Positions 21,921 to 33,149 of a DNA stretch of 41,238 bases are shown in pieces; position 1 is the stretch's first letter, and every line of letters begins with the position of its first letter. The notes under the pieces were generated by a model. It ran no database searches. It was given only the letters and a program-made list of their open reading frames with translations, and had not been told where the DNA came from. Source of the DNA: Gymnopilus junonius (lineage: Eukaryota; Basidiomycota; Agaricomycetes; Agaricales; Galerinaceae); NCBI GenBank assembly GCA_015501075.1, contig JADNYJ010000293.1, forward strand, positions 1 through 41,238, read 5' to 3'. Position numbers and translations under genes: made by a program.

Positions 21921-24900
21921 GGTGAGGTTTCTCGCAACTTGGGCCACGCGTCAGTCAGGTGCTGAGGAGTCGACCCTGTGGGTTCTAATTGCCTGATCCG
22001 GATGGGGCTACGATCATCGATAATCGCACTGCCCTTGGGCGTTGTCCTGACGGTGGGGACGATGGTGGTCTTATCGTACACGGGCATATAGATCCTGCAT
22101 GAAACAGAGCGTGGAATTCGCTCTTGCACTGCTATTGGCTGGTGTGCGTCGCCTCAGCCTGTCAGCGTGATTCAAACGTTGTTGGTGGCAGCGCCGCACC
22201 TAGATGGTCTGGTAAAGTGGGACGATGGTACGTCGAGAGCCCCTTTCTTGAAATTATTACTGTTTAGCACAACACCAGGTACTAGTGGGAGACGAGTCTT
22301 CAGATATGATTACTTACGGTACTTTTGCGATCGTGTTCAAGTTTCCCATGGATCGTAGTGAAATGAAGTGATAGCTTTTCAAAGATCCTGAAGCTCGTTG
22401 AGATATCTCTCAGGGCTGATGCGTCCTTACGATGGGTCATGATAAGAAGTGACCTAATTGGTAAGAGATAGAAGGACGGAATGAACAAAAATCACACGTC
22501 TGGGAGAATAATTTGCGTAACCTATCCTGGTTAAGTCTAATTCCGACTCATCCATTTTTCAGGTGGCTGTAAAGACATTTCTACCCTCAAAAATGGTCGA
22601 AATTGAATACCAGAACTCAAATATTATCGTCTTCGAAAGACTTACTACTGGCGCAATTGACTCGCAGACAGTTCATATCATTTCAGAAAGGTCACTGCGT
22701 GTGTGCAGTTCAAGTACGAGGTTCGAACCCTCCCAATCCAGATGCAGATGTGGTGAAGTGCGGAATCTGGAGCTGCTTTCTTGCCGTTCGCGCGACGCGA
22801 ACCAATACACCTTTATTAAGTCCTCTTCCTTGAGAAAGGCGAGCGAAATATTCAACCGAAGAATAAAAAATTTCAAGTTTCGAGTAGATGTATATGAAAT
22901 TGCACGAGAGTGTAAGGTCGATGCGATGTAGGAAGGAGAGCACAGTTAATGCGTACAATCACAGCCATCCTTACGCTGCGCGTCAAGTTTTATCTACTTG
23001 CCACCCTTCCCTTGCTGAAGTGGCACTCTAACAATTCCCCGCTTACCATCCGTACATTGATCCTTGCCTCTCGCCGGCACCCCACCATCTTTTCGGCCGG
23101 GGTCCATACAAGTGGCACCGACATTCGTACTTTGTTTAGAATAAGTTGTCCAGCCATTGAGTTACCTTCTGGACCGATCCCCAATACTCTCGACCAGACA
23201 ATTCCCGTTTAACGGCCTTGGAGTTGGATTGACGCAGGAATTCCTTATGAGACTCGAGAGGCGGTTAACGAACGTGCTTCCGTCCAGCTCATATTGGAAG
23301 CAAATGCTTTTGGAAGTGGCTGGTCAGGATCTAGGGGTCTTTGGTAATTCAGTAAATCAAGGCAAACATTTCAGGACGGAGAATAAGATGGGTGTGTACT
23401 AACAGGAAGTTTGAAGTTTGAGTTCGAATTCAAGTTCGTTTGCGGTAGATCTTCCTTCTTAATAAAAATCGCGATGAATACAAATAAGTTCTGTTTTAGC
23501 TTGTTGGGACGATGGGGATGTAGGACGAGCTAGTATTAAAGAACAGAAGATTAAATATCCAAAAAGACAAATGCGTCGAGTTACCACCGGAGGGCAAAGC
23601 AGCGAACTAACCAATGGATTCGTAATTTCTCAAAAACGGAAATTTGGAAAAAAGGGACAAAAGAGGTCAGTTCACATCGACGTGAATCCAGACAATAATA
23701 GTTCATCTAATACGAAGTTGGCCCTCGGCGCGCTTTTGTGGCAGTCGGCAGTTGCGCTCTAGCAAAAAAACGACATTGTCCAGCGATGTTTTCCAGTTTA
23801 CACAGCCCCAGATAATGTCGAAACAACAGAACATCTAGGTATAATACTGATTCTTAGCAATCCAACTGGAACTGGCGGTGCACAGACAGAGCATGGGCGA
23901 GAACGATATAGAAAAGTAGGAGTGGTATATATAAGCGGTCAAAGAAGATATCCAGAAGCCAAACACTCTGAGACCGAGAACTGGAAGTCAAAGAGCCACA
24001 AAGCCATAGATAATCGATAACCGGGAGCACATCGCAGCTCAGTTTGAAGACTGAAGATCAATTTGAATAGAATTGGCCTCGGAGTATCCAGTACAGCCAG
24101 AGAGATCAGGACCCAGAAGAAGAGATCTAAATATGCAGCCTTAAATCCACATGAAAAAGGGTTTTCAAGGCTAGCGCAAGTGGAAAGTCGTTCCTGTGCA
24201 ATGATCAACGAACTTGGTCGCTCGGGAATCGCAATCCCGACTCGGAGCGCGGGATTAGCCGAGGAACTGTACAGTAGGTGACACGGTCACTCGCTGTGAC
24301 CTGAAGCTAGCGGCGTCGCCAACGCCAAGGGCCCCGACAGCTGTCTTAACCCAATGATCCACAGTTTCGTCTACTTTGCATTTTCGAAATTTCAAGGCCT
24401 AACTCCAGAAATATTCTGTTTATTTCCTTGTGGATCTCTCTCAGGAACAGTGACTCTTGCGCTTGTTTCGTGCACGCTAAGGATGAGGCGGTCAATCTTA
24501 CCAAGTTTGCCCAATTACCAGACTACTGTTATCTCTATTGTCTACCAGCATCTGATTTAGGCTTTGGAATAACCACCTTGAGGCCCTAGCAGACGCGTAA
24601 CTCTCAGGTATTTAGCCGAAATCTCGATGCGCGCCGTCTTCTACTAGTCTGGAGTACTCGTCAACTTTCACGCCCGTAAAGGGAGACAAGTTCCGTGTAA
24701 CAGGATAACCAATTAAGTGAGTTTCTGATTGTTGCTCGACCGCTTGCATTAGAGTACCTGATGGCGTCCATAATCCAGCCACTTATTTATATATTCCGCA
24801 AGGTAGTCCTTCTCCGTTCTCCAGTCCTCTTTTCGGCGGTCAACTGGGCATCCTTATTGAATTATTCTCCACCTCGTCCGTAGTGAGCTTTGACCGCCCT

Positions 24901-25123
24901 CAAATTGTACTTATGCTCTCTGGGACTTAGGAAGTTCATGGCTATTTATTGAACGAACTTTGTAGGGAGGATTAATCGCAAATCATCTGGTGGTTACTGA
25001 AAGGGAGGATTGTTGTTCGTAAGTATACCCGCAATTTACTTTAAATACCGCCAATAAATTATTGACTTAAATATAAATTTGACTCTTTTCCTTTTGCAAA
25101 GGACTTCATCTCAATGCATCTAC
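21921..25123. other. Gene-poor stretch, no supported gene
   Basis: About 3.2 kb with only short unsupported open frames. A perfect GGGTTCGAACCC-type palindrome near 22720 resembles a tRNA T-loop but lacks a matching cloverleaf. Short hairpins lie near 24220-24300. I see no transposon domain or gene. Confidence 0.4.
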
Positions 25124-25737
25124 CTATATCCTTCCCGTAGTCTTCGATGTCGATTCTTCCTTCTCATCCGTCTTCTTCGGCTTGGTTCTGGTTCCCAAAG
25201 GGTAGGGCCTCGAAATCCTGTACCTTTCACCAATAGGTATCTCCCGCTGCGGTTCAGATTCGGGTCCAATGTGAGTCAGAACCTTCTCTTCCTGCTTTCT
25301 TTAAGCTCGCTTATCCATGATATAGGCAAGACCGAACTCACACTATCCGAGATACCAAGCGTCTTATGCACCTCTTGCGACAGCTGATAAACAGGCACCG
25401 GCGGTACAGCATGTACGTACGCATATGGTCCTTTCTCAGTATCTCGAAACCCTCGCCTGGCCTCCTTCGAATTACCCTCCATGTTCGCGCTCGAGTCTTC
25501 ATATGCAGGTGGTGGTGCGTCAGTGTGTGAGGAGGATGTGGATCGGGAGTAGTTGGATGAGCGGGGAAGAGCGTCCAGATCCATTGAGGTGGGACTCGAG
25601 TTTGATCCGCTGGTGCTGGATGGCATACTGTCCGTGCGCCAGTGGACAGTAGAGGGTTTACGAGGTCTCCGGTTGACGAAGGGCGCGGCCTTTATAACCT
25701 CTTTGTTGACGTTATCAATGGGGAAGCTTGTATGCAT
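25124..25737 (-). CDS. Hypothetical disordered protein with PPAY motif
   Basis: Minus-strand ATG at 25737 (MHTSFPIDNVNKEVIKAAPF); exon 1 25342-25737 (132 codons), a 95-nt intron (25247-25341, GTGAGT...GCAG) in phase 0, and exon 2 25124-25246 (REIPIGERYRISRPYPLG, then a Lys/Glu/Thr-rich tail), giving 172 aa. An open frame exists further 5' but starts only with GTG, so the ATG was chosen. The middle is Ser-rich and includes DAPPPAYEDS, a PPxY motif with flanking acids that usually binds WW domains of ubiquitin ligases, and a conserved-looking YAYVHAVPPVPVYQLSQEV. No membrane span or enzyme motif. It is probably an adaptor or regulator, but the family is not recognised. Confidence 0.6.
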
Positions 25738-25834
25738 TGTGGAAGGCGAGGGATGCGAAAAGAGCACCAGATGGTGAAGAGTACGTCTTGGGTAATGTTA
25801 ACGAACCATCGCAATGGATAATCTTGGGGTCTCT

Positions 25835-25843
25835 TTATACTTT
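25835..25843 (-). promoter_or_regulatory. TATA box for the gene at 25124-25737
   Basis: Minus-strand AAGTATAAA, 98 bp upstream of the ATG, similar in sequence and distance to the boxes of the cysteine-rich peptide genes. Confidence 0.45.
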
Positions 25844-26506
25844 ATGGGCTTTAGTGTATCTCGCCGAGGAGTCGCCATAATTAGTTCGTCCGCCCTGCCT
25901 AATTACTACCACTTCACTTCTTTTGGATAGTTGATTGTTTACCGCAAGAGAAATTGCTACTGGACGAACTGTTAGCGAATACAGAAGCCGAGCCTGGCCA
26001 TCGAGAAGACTTTTCAAAAAAGTTATACTTTGGGTACGCTGCTGTGATCAGTAGCAACGTTGCTATGGAGTATCGAGTCAAGCTTAACAGTTAGAATGCC
26101 GCGGTAACATTTTACCAGAAATATCCTTCTCTCCGTAAGCTATTTTTTTCGTTCTTGGGCGTTGATCTGCGCCGTGGAAGACATTTCTCACTATGGCGTA
26201 GCACAATCGCAGAGCTTCAAACGATATCACATGTATTTAGGCGTTAAATATACCGTTCCTGGAATGATGAAGAATGGAGAGAGCGGTGCGTATGTCGTCG
26301 CGGAACAACTTAGTGGGAAGAAGGCAGTAGAAGCCGGCGAGGCCAATTATGGGTAGTCGTAGGTAAGGTGGCAGCTCATAGTACAACCACACATTTCCTT
26401 TACAGCTAAACCCAAAACCCTATGCACCTTCGTAAATTTCGGTTCGTCCGCCTCTGTTTGTATAAACAACCGTTTATAGTGGTCAGCGGATCGATGACGC
26501 AGTCCA

Positions 26507-27307
26507 TGTCGGAAAACCGCTAAGGGCATTACAATGCCGATAATGCCGGTAATGCGGAGCCTTAATTATAATCCAATTATAACGCAAAGTGGATATTCCG
26601 TAATTCGGCATGCTAATTATAATGCTCGAGCTCGATTATAATGCACAGGGCCTATTTTAGGAAAACGGAAGGAGTGCCTCCGCGCACTTTCCTTACTTCA
26701 TTCTTACCTTTGTATTTCAGGCTCTCACGGTTCTTACTAACTTACTTACCTAAGACTGTTGAAATTAAGTGGCCTACGCATGAATCGAACATAAGACTTA
26801 CCTGATATAATAACCTTGAAACGTGCATAACTTACCGCTGCGCCATAGCGCTTTTTCATGGTGAAGGAACCTAGAGCTTCATAGCAGCCAGCGACGGCAT
26901 CTGCCTAAAATGGCCTGATTGATCAAAGTCCCTGTATTTGCTTATCCAGACACTACAGTGGTCTCCTCTCTACTTTTAGCTGCTTAATGTCAGTGATAAT
27001 TGATGTAAAATATAAAATATCTAATTGCACTTTGAATGACAGGCAAATCTTAGGGAGATCACACTGAATCGATGTTGAACTCAATGCCATATAAACCAAC
27101 TGACAGCTCGGGACTTGATCACTCAGACCGCTTAGCTGGCTCCAGCATTACCGAACATCCGATTTGCATTATCTTATCAGTCCCTTTGATTATAATTCAG
27201 CCAGTAGAGTTATAAATGGAATCCGGGCATCATAATGTGTATTATAACAGGGTTTGCCTGGGAAATAATGCGCACCGTATTATAATGCCCTCCGGGGTTT
27301 TCTGACA
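26507..27307. mobile_element. Non-autonomous DNA transposon (MITE-like) with terminal inverted repeats
   Basis: The 29 bases at 26507-26535 match the reverse complement of 27279-27307 at 24 of 29 positions; both ends begin TGTC[GA]GAAAACC and share GGGCATTA. Inside each end lie many TTATAAT or ATAATGC words (26533-26645 on the left, 27180-27290 on the right), resembling subterminal transposase-binding repeats. The 801-bp interior has no transposase frame, so it would depend on a partner. A target-site duplication is not clear (at most CA), so the superfamily is not assigned. A tRNA-like segment sits inside it. Confidence 0.55.
26662..26855 (-). mobile_element. tRNA-derived SINE-like segment
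   Basis: On the minus strand, TGGCGCAGCGG at 26835-26845 fits the RNA polymerase III A box, and GTTCGATTC at 26782-26790 fits the B box, 44 bases apart as in a tRNA gene. The acceptor and D stems do not pair properly, so this is not a working tRNA. The minus-strand body continues with several GGTAAG words to a TTTT (26662-26665), a possible pol III stop. Together this looks like a tRNA-derived SINE or old tRNA pseudogene inserted in the surrounding element. Confidence 0.45.
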
Positions 27308-27827
27308 CACTTATTCTTTCCCATCAACAACCACCCCACCCTTAGCCTCTTCGTCATGCTGTTGACACAATATCTTCATGGGCTTCGCAATATATCAACC
27401 CCTCCTCTCAGCAATGACAATGTCATTACCCTGTATATTCAAGGCTGTAAGTAGTAGTACATGAATACAATGAACCACGGTGGGGTAGTGTGGTGTAGAA
27501 ACCCCACAGGACTCCAACCGCCTCACCAAAGATGGTCATAGTGATGTGCTAATGATGCAAGGCCTGCCTAAAACAGTTGTTTATACAAAGCCAGGCGCAC
27601 AGAAGTGAATTTTGGAAGGTGCATAGGGTTTTGGATTTAGCTGTAAGAAGGTCTCTATGAGTGTGCAAACAAAGTGCACTGAATGTGATGAATGTGCTCG
27701 ATGTCTTTTTCTTTCAGTTATCTGTGATTCATCATGCCAGGATTGAACAGCACCTACCTATACATTTAAAATTCATCAGAAAAAAAAACTTGGGTGCCTC
27801 AAGTCTTACCTTCTTTCATACCTATCT

Positions 27828-28004
27828 GCATTGATATAAAACCACTGACATAATCTTCAGCCAGGGAGACTGGGGATATCCTAAATGTTGTCCAATGTCA
27901 GATCCACAGCAGAATCCGCATCGATATAAAACCACTGACATAATCTTCAGCCAGGGAGACTGGGGATATCCTAAATGTTGTCCAATGTCAGATCCACAGC
28001 AGAA
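27828..28004. repeat. 90-bp tandem direct duplication
   Basis: 27828-27917 and 27918-28004 are the same 90-bp unit, with one mismatch in the overlap (gcaTtgata versus gcaTcgata region) before they part after CAGCAGAA. Near identity indicates a recent duplication. The second unit contains the end of a 172-codon minus-strand open frame (27971-28489) that I do not regard as a proven gene. Confidence 0.9.
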
Positions 28005-30490
28005 ATAAATACCGAGGTTCTTGCAATCACATTACTCAACGAGATGTTAAGGTGAGTGCGCAGCTGTTCTTTATAGTGAGGCATGGAATCTATTTTAGTT
28101 AAGAAACCTGTCACAATATAAGGATCAACAAAGGATATTGAGTGCTGAGTTACTAGGGAAGCACGTAAATAAGCGTTGCTTATAATCATCCGTGTTAATG
28201 ACAACAAATTGGCCGGCAGTACTGTCAGCTTCGTTATTAGTAGCCGAATTGATATACAAGTCAAGGCGGTTAAAGGGGAGAAGGCGGATATATCGGCTTG
28301 ACTTGGGCAGACTTGGGTGGACACGCGACGTGATGGAATCACGTGCTGGTTAAACTTGAGCTCATGTCGTTGGTTGGTCGATGTTGACGAGTCACATTCA
28401 ATGCAATTTTTCTTTCTTCCCCCTCTCTTTATGCCACGATCTTCTTCTTCAAGTCTTTCGCCTTGCATATCCGAACTGGACGCCATCACGGCTCGTCAGT
28501 GGCTGTCCCCGTAGCCGGAACTATATAGAAGTATTGGACTTTTTGATTTCCGAATACACGTCTACACAAAAGAGCCGCGCCCTGCAATTTATAAACTCTC
28601 ACTAGCATGCCAGTGCTTGCTGCTCATCCATCACAGTATCGAACGCGTCAGGAACTAATGTGTAAGGAATTGCTATGACGAAGAGCCAGGCGTACTCTTT
28701 GGTGCGTTCATGAGATAAATCTGGTTGATTCCTCACATTTTAATCCAGATTTTATTCTGCAAGATTTCTCAGGCTTGCTGCGTTTCCTCTTGTGCTGTTG
28801 AAATTATTCTGCAAGTTTGATGTCGGAACTGCCGCTAATGAATGCTATTGTAGTGGTCCCCATTTATGAATGAATCCGAGTAGCAGCACAAGTCTCTATC
28901 GATGGGAGGTCCTCTTTTGAAGGTAATAACCATAGTGTCGAGGTGGAAGGATTTGTACCACGTACGTATAACTTCGGATATGATTACTCTCGGATCATCC
29001 TTCTTACTGCGTTGGGAATATCCTAGGATGACAAGATGAGTTGAATGCGTTGTTTGATATGTTTTATTTTATTCTTGTTCCACCTCACATAGGCATTAGC
29101 TAACACTGTTGTCGCTCTCCGCGGTATTTCAGCCTCTGCCCTTCTTCTCAACATTTTGCATGTTCCACCAAGCATTTCTATTCCTGCTACGTAAATCGGC
29201 AAATACTTTGGAAGGAAGTCCCTTCAGCACCATTCTTTCGGTCTCAACGTATTCGACATTCCAACTTCGACCGCCTGTTGTCGTAATTCCTCATCTGCCA
29301 TATCCCTCTATATCTTTCATGTTCGCTTACAGTCCTTATAGTTTTGGGGTTCACGGGTACGCGTGCATACCACGTGGCCGGATCTGCGCTGTCTCACGAT
29401 TGACCAAACTTTTGCTTCATTCGTTTAAGTAGACCTTGTGTTGCTGTTGCCTCCAAATTGAAAATTATCGTAGCATTATATCGTATCCTGTGGACTTTGA
29501 ATTACACGCGCTCACAGAAAATCCTCTCCAACGGTCAGTTATAGATCTATTTTCGTATCAGTTCCACACTTTACATCATGGCTAGGGGCTGATTCATTTG
29601 AACTGTCTAGAAATCGGATATCTTTTTCTTGTTACCGGTCCTTCAGGGAGGCATAGGCGAGCTTATGCGATAGGCCAAACTCAATTCAAATTGCTGTGCA
29701 CAAGTCCTTGAATTGTCAGCCGCTCTTCTATTCCGGTGCAAGTGCTGTATGGATGACAGTTCTATGTCTAGATATTTTGCCGAGCGTCAATGACTCCAAG
29801 AGTTTGCCTCGTTGTACATTTCGATGTTCTGATTAGACGGTGAAACTTTAGTTTGACTTTGGACCAGACTTTTTTTCGACATGTACGTGTACTCAGTTTG
29901 GTAAATCCGTTTCAATTTCTTGATGGCACTTCATTACGGTGTCTCCTTTTTTGGTGGATCCAATTTCGCAGATAGTCGGTTCTAACCCGACCGAATCTCC
30001 GCCCTTCTTGAAACGCACCTTTCAATCGCAGAATATGCACCATTATTCCTCCTGAGCAGCAGCGTGTAGGGCGACTACACTCGCATTTCGAGTTGGATTT
30101 AAAGCCCAATGGCGAATGTAGGATTATTGACTCCCAGGTCACCTTTGTGCGATCAGCCTTATGTAAATCTACCAAGCGAGGCATCGAGGCTGCACTTGAA
30201 TTTAGATGGAGAAAGCGGCGCCGTACCCCAGGACTTGGATCTTGCACACCCCATTACTCTTCGGTATTGACAGGTGAGCTAATGGTCGACCTCGTTGCAG
30301 CGATTTTGCATAAAAAAACCTCCTCACAGACATGGCGGACCAAAAATCCCCTCCTTAACTTCCGTACTGCCACACTGGTTACGTTCCAGCGGCACTTCCT
30401 CTACGGTATGTTTATTATCCTTCATGCAGCATAGTACATGGTACTTATCCTTCTATTTACAGTAGAATCTCAGCAAAGACTTCGGCGCAA
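28005..30490. other. Gene-poor stretch, no supported gene
   Basis: About 2.5 kb. A 172-codon minus-strand frame (27971-28489, starting MMASSSDMQGERLEEEDRG) has a polar, charged start but no recognised domain. A minus-strand frame at 29912-30247 contains KGAFQEGRRFGRVRTDYL, protein-like but unrecognised. Either may be a fragment of an old element. Confidence 0.35.
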
Positions 30491-32027
30491 ATGAACCAGC
30501 AACTACCCACTCACCGCCTGTTCTGCCAACCCGACGTTTTGACACCTATTTTTCGATTATTGGTTGAAGAACGCTTGACGCTTCCTCCTCCACCTCTCCA
30601 TCCACAGCTAGTTCTTAGTCGTGTTAGTAGGATCTGGAGGGCGTGATGATCACCACCCTGCCTTCTGGAATACGTTCACCCTTAAAGCGACCCGGTTTAG
30701 GAACCCGAACGAACGGATTGATGTGGTCAAGACTTTCATTCGAAGAGGTGGTGCTGGTCCGTTGTGGTTATCGTTTCAGACGAACCTCTCACCTGAGGAG
30801 TCCGTCGCAGGTGCTTCCTTGAGAGATCTTCTTTTTGGTGCCGGCGAAGTCGGTATTGTGGATGAGTTCATCATTCCTAATGTTGAACGGATTGTAGAGC
30901 TCAAATGCCTGCTCTATGGCGCTGAAATTTCAAGGTTTTTGTTAAATATATCTCCAGGCGCATTTCGATCCTTGATGGTTCTCGACATCACCTTTTTGAA
31001 CACGTATATCGACAATCGGTCCCATTACATCGCTCCGACCTGCTATAATTTCCGACCTTTTGAAGGCATTCCTCATCTTCATCATGCCAGTTGCGATATC
31101 ATCAACAGTCATATTAACCCTCTCGACCTTCGACTCCCGTTGCGTCAACTCACCACGTTGCATTTTAAGACTGTCATTATGCCTCCCGATGCGTTTATAC
31201 GCATTATTCGATCCTGCAGTCTCTCTCTGATCAACGCTTCATTTTCTGTCGAGCTTGACAGTCGTTGGGTAGCTCGTCAACCGAAATACATCGCCTCAAT
31301 TGTAATGCCCTCACTTACCGAACTCGACCTCCGCCTGATCGACTTGAGTTGGGATCCACTCTTCCCGCTTGTACTCCAGCTTCCTGTCCTTCAGAAATTC
31401 TCTATCGGAGAAGCCGACCGGAATTTTCCTTTAAAATGGAATTTGCACGTCTACGGTGCATTGGCCTTGCGTTCTGCACGGACATTGAAGACTTTTCGCC
31501 TGGTAGATCTCGAAATAAACACAGAAACAAAACTTCCGGTAAACGTTATCCCAGGAACCTATCATCATCGTTCGACTCCTCCACGACTATCGTCGCATTT
31601 CGAGCTCGAAGAATTTCTCCGTGCATTTCCCTTGATAAAGAACCTCGCCCTTCCTCTATCTCTCTATATCCACTATACGACACTAGAGAAAGTTGCCATG
31701 GGGACCTTACTTCCTGTATTGGAAACGCTTGAAATTGGTACAGGTACCTACACAGATGCGAGCGCTGTACTCGCCATGGTCAGGAAGCGAAACCCAGCTC
31801 AGTCTTCTTCCACTTCACCGTGGGTACCTTCTCCCTTTTCTTTTCTCACTTTGATTTTACCCACCACGACTACCGAAACACAAGCTCAAGTGACACAAGC
31901 GGCACATTCGTTGGGTTTGGAAAGCGGTTGTCATCTCTGGTTCATACCACGCTGCAAGAGCTGGAAGGATCATCATAAGCAGGAGGTATGCGGCCGTCAT
32001 TGCTTCTTCTCATATACCACATCCTAG
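30491..32027 (+). CDS. F-box-like, leucine-rich protein with N-terminal frameshift
   Basis: ATG at 30491 opens MNQQLPTHRLFCQPDVLTPI then FRLLVEERLTLPPPPLHPQL and VLSRVSRIWRA, the F-box pattern of agaric proteins (L..IF.L, then LSRV.R.WR), but TGA follows at 30644-30646. The expected continuation, PAFWNTFTLKA, is one frame over and stays open to 32027 (468 codons of frame from about 30621). It includes DVVKTFIRRGGAGPLWLSF and leucine-rich-like repeats (MPSLTELDLRLIDLSW, LLPVLETLEIGTGTY). A net one-base shift near 30640-30655 separates the halves. The intact protein would be about 510 aa, usual for the family, which supplies substrates to SCF ubiquitin ligases. The C-terminus has a Cys/His-rich end (WFIPRCKSWKDHHKQEVCGR). 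Its 3' part is duplicated at 36011-36635. Either a young pseudogene or a base error. Confidence 0.65.
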
Positions 32028-32430
32028 TCTTCTTTCGTTTTGAGTTTGGAGATAGCAATGATAATCTTTAAGGCCTGTTTCCTCAACCAGTGATTAATTT
32101 GGGACTGCAATTTGTATATAGACGTAGATATCTTAGGAAAACCCTGCGTATTCTATAAAGTTTAATGTTTGAGAACTTTACCATGAATCCGTCCGCGTAA
32201 TATAGTTGGCGCCTCATAATGGAATGTCAAATGTCAAATTTAATCAATCCAGAGACGTCGAGAATCTGGAATTTAAATTCGCGGATATAATTACAATTTG
32301 ATTTCATTCATGCAAGAAGGTCCGATTAAAATCTCTCCTCTCTGGAACCAACCCGAAACGATACCTAAACCAACTCAGACGAACACCTCTTAGAACCCTC
32401 CCTCCCAGCCACAAAGTCAGTATTCTCTCA
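31833..32430 (+). repeat. Segmental duplication, copy 1 (3' end of the F-box-like gene)
   Basis: This stretch, covering the last roughly 65 codons of the gene and about 400 bp beyond it, recurs in the same orientation at 36011-36635 with high identity. Ends of the match are at CCCTTTTC on the left and after GTCAGTA on the right. Confidence 0.9.
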
Positions 32431-33149
32431 ATCTCTCACTACTCACCTCTGGTCATCCTGACCTTAATTATTCCTCTTCATCCTAAGCTAAGCTAAAAAG
32501 CCAAGCCCACAAACCAAAATCACACCACGTAAATGCAAGTGCAGCTTGCGGCTCACCCCTATCTCCTAATCTAATCAACTTGCAGCCCGAGCTCAGGTTT
32601 CCTTGAGCTTACTTACCTTCCAATTGGCTTTTCGAAGATGGAACTACTTAGTATTGGCGATTCACTCTTGGAAAGAGATTTCTCACTGGCAGTATTTTCT
32701 TCCTCCCGTAATTGCGAGGTCTCCATCAAGCCGTGGGCGTAAGTATTATTTAAGGTGGTCCCGGCATTCCGGAATCCGATTGTTGACTGCACAAGTTAGG
32801 CGACCTAGCTCCCTAAGAATGCCAACAGAGACGTGGCATTGAATTCGAACTCGCGGAATGAAATGATGCAAAATATCTCAAAGTCTTGGAGGAGAAAGCA
32901 CTGGTGCGGCGAAGGTGTATCCTGAGGCTGTGATTCTCGGAGACAAGCCGGATCTGAATCCGGCTTCCCAACAACTAACATTTGGTCCACACATTCCGTA
33001 CAAATGGCAGTGTAGGATGCCAGGAGGCAGCCTCGAGGTTTCTCATTAAAAATGCTCACCAGTAATGACAAACTAGAAGAAACAGGAATCTCGACACAGC
33101 ACAAAGAACTCTTCATCTTTATTCCCTCCTTTCATCCTCGTCATTACAG
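32431..33149. other. Intergenic, no gene seen
   Basis: About 700 bp between two plus-strand genes. It should contain the promoter of the gene starting at 33150. No clear box and no supported open frame. Confidence 0.4.

Larger units (their letters stand above)
26398..27655. repeat. Outer inverted repeat around a transposon-like element
   Basis: Minus strand of about 26398-26475 and plus strand of about 27577-27655 share a shared 13-mer (TTGTTTATACAAA with minor edges) and a run of about 30 bases including AAGGTGCATAGGGTTTTG with one mismatch. Read outward from the centre both arms encode a similar peptide: LFIQTEADEP..KVHRVLGLAV on the left and LFIQSQAHRS..KVHRVLDLAV on the right. The right spacer between arm and inner element is about 270 bp and the left about 26 bp. 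This may be a longer foldback element with a left-side deletion, or two host repeat copies in opposite orientation. Confidence 0.5.

Noticed and set aside
22719..22735. GGTTCGAACCC resembling a tRNA T-loop
   Set aside because: No A box, acceptor stem or cloverleaf on either strand; it is just a 12-base palindrome.
24220..24300. Pair of short hairpins (TCGGGA/TCCCGA and GGTCAC/GTGACC)
   Set aside because: Six-base stems only, no adjacent gene end or RNA gene; expected by chance at this length.
27971..28489. 172-codon minus-strand open frame
   Set aside because: Charged N-terminal end looks protein-like but no family, no introns and its end lies in a recent tandem duplication; not enough to call a gene.
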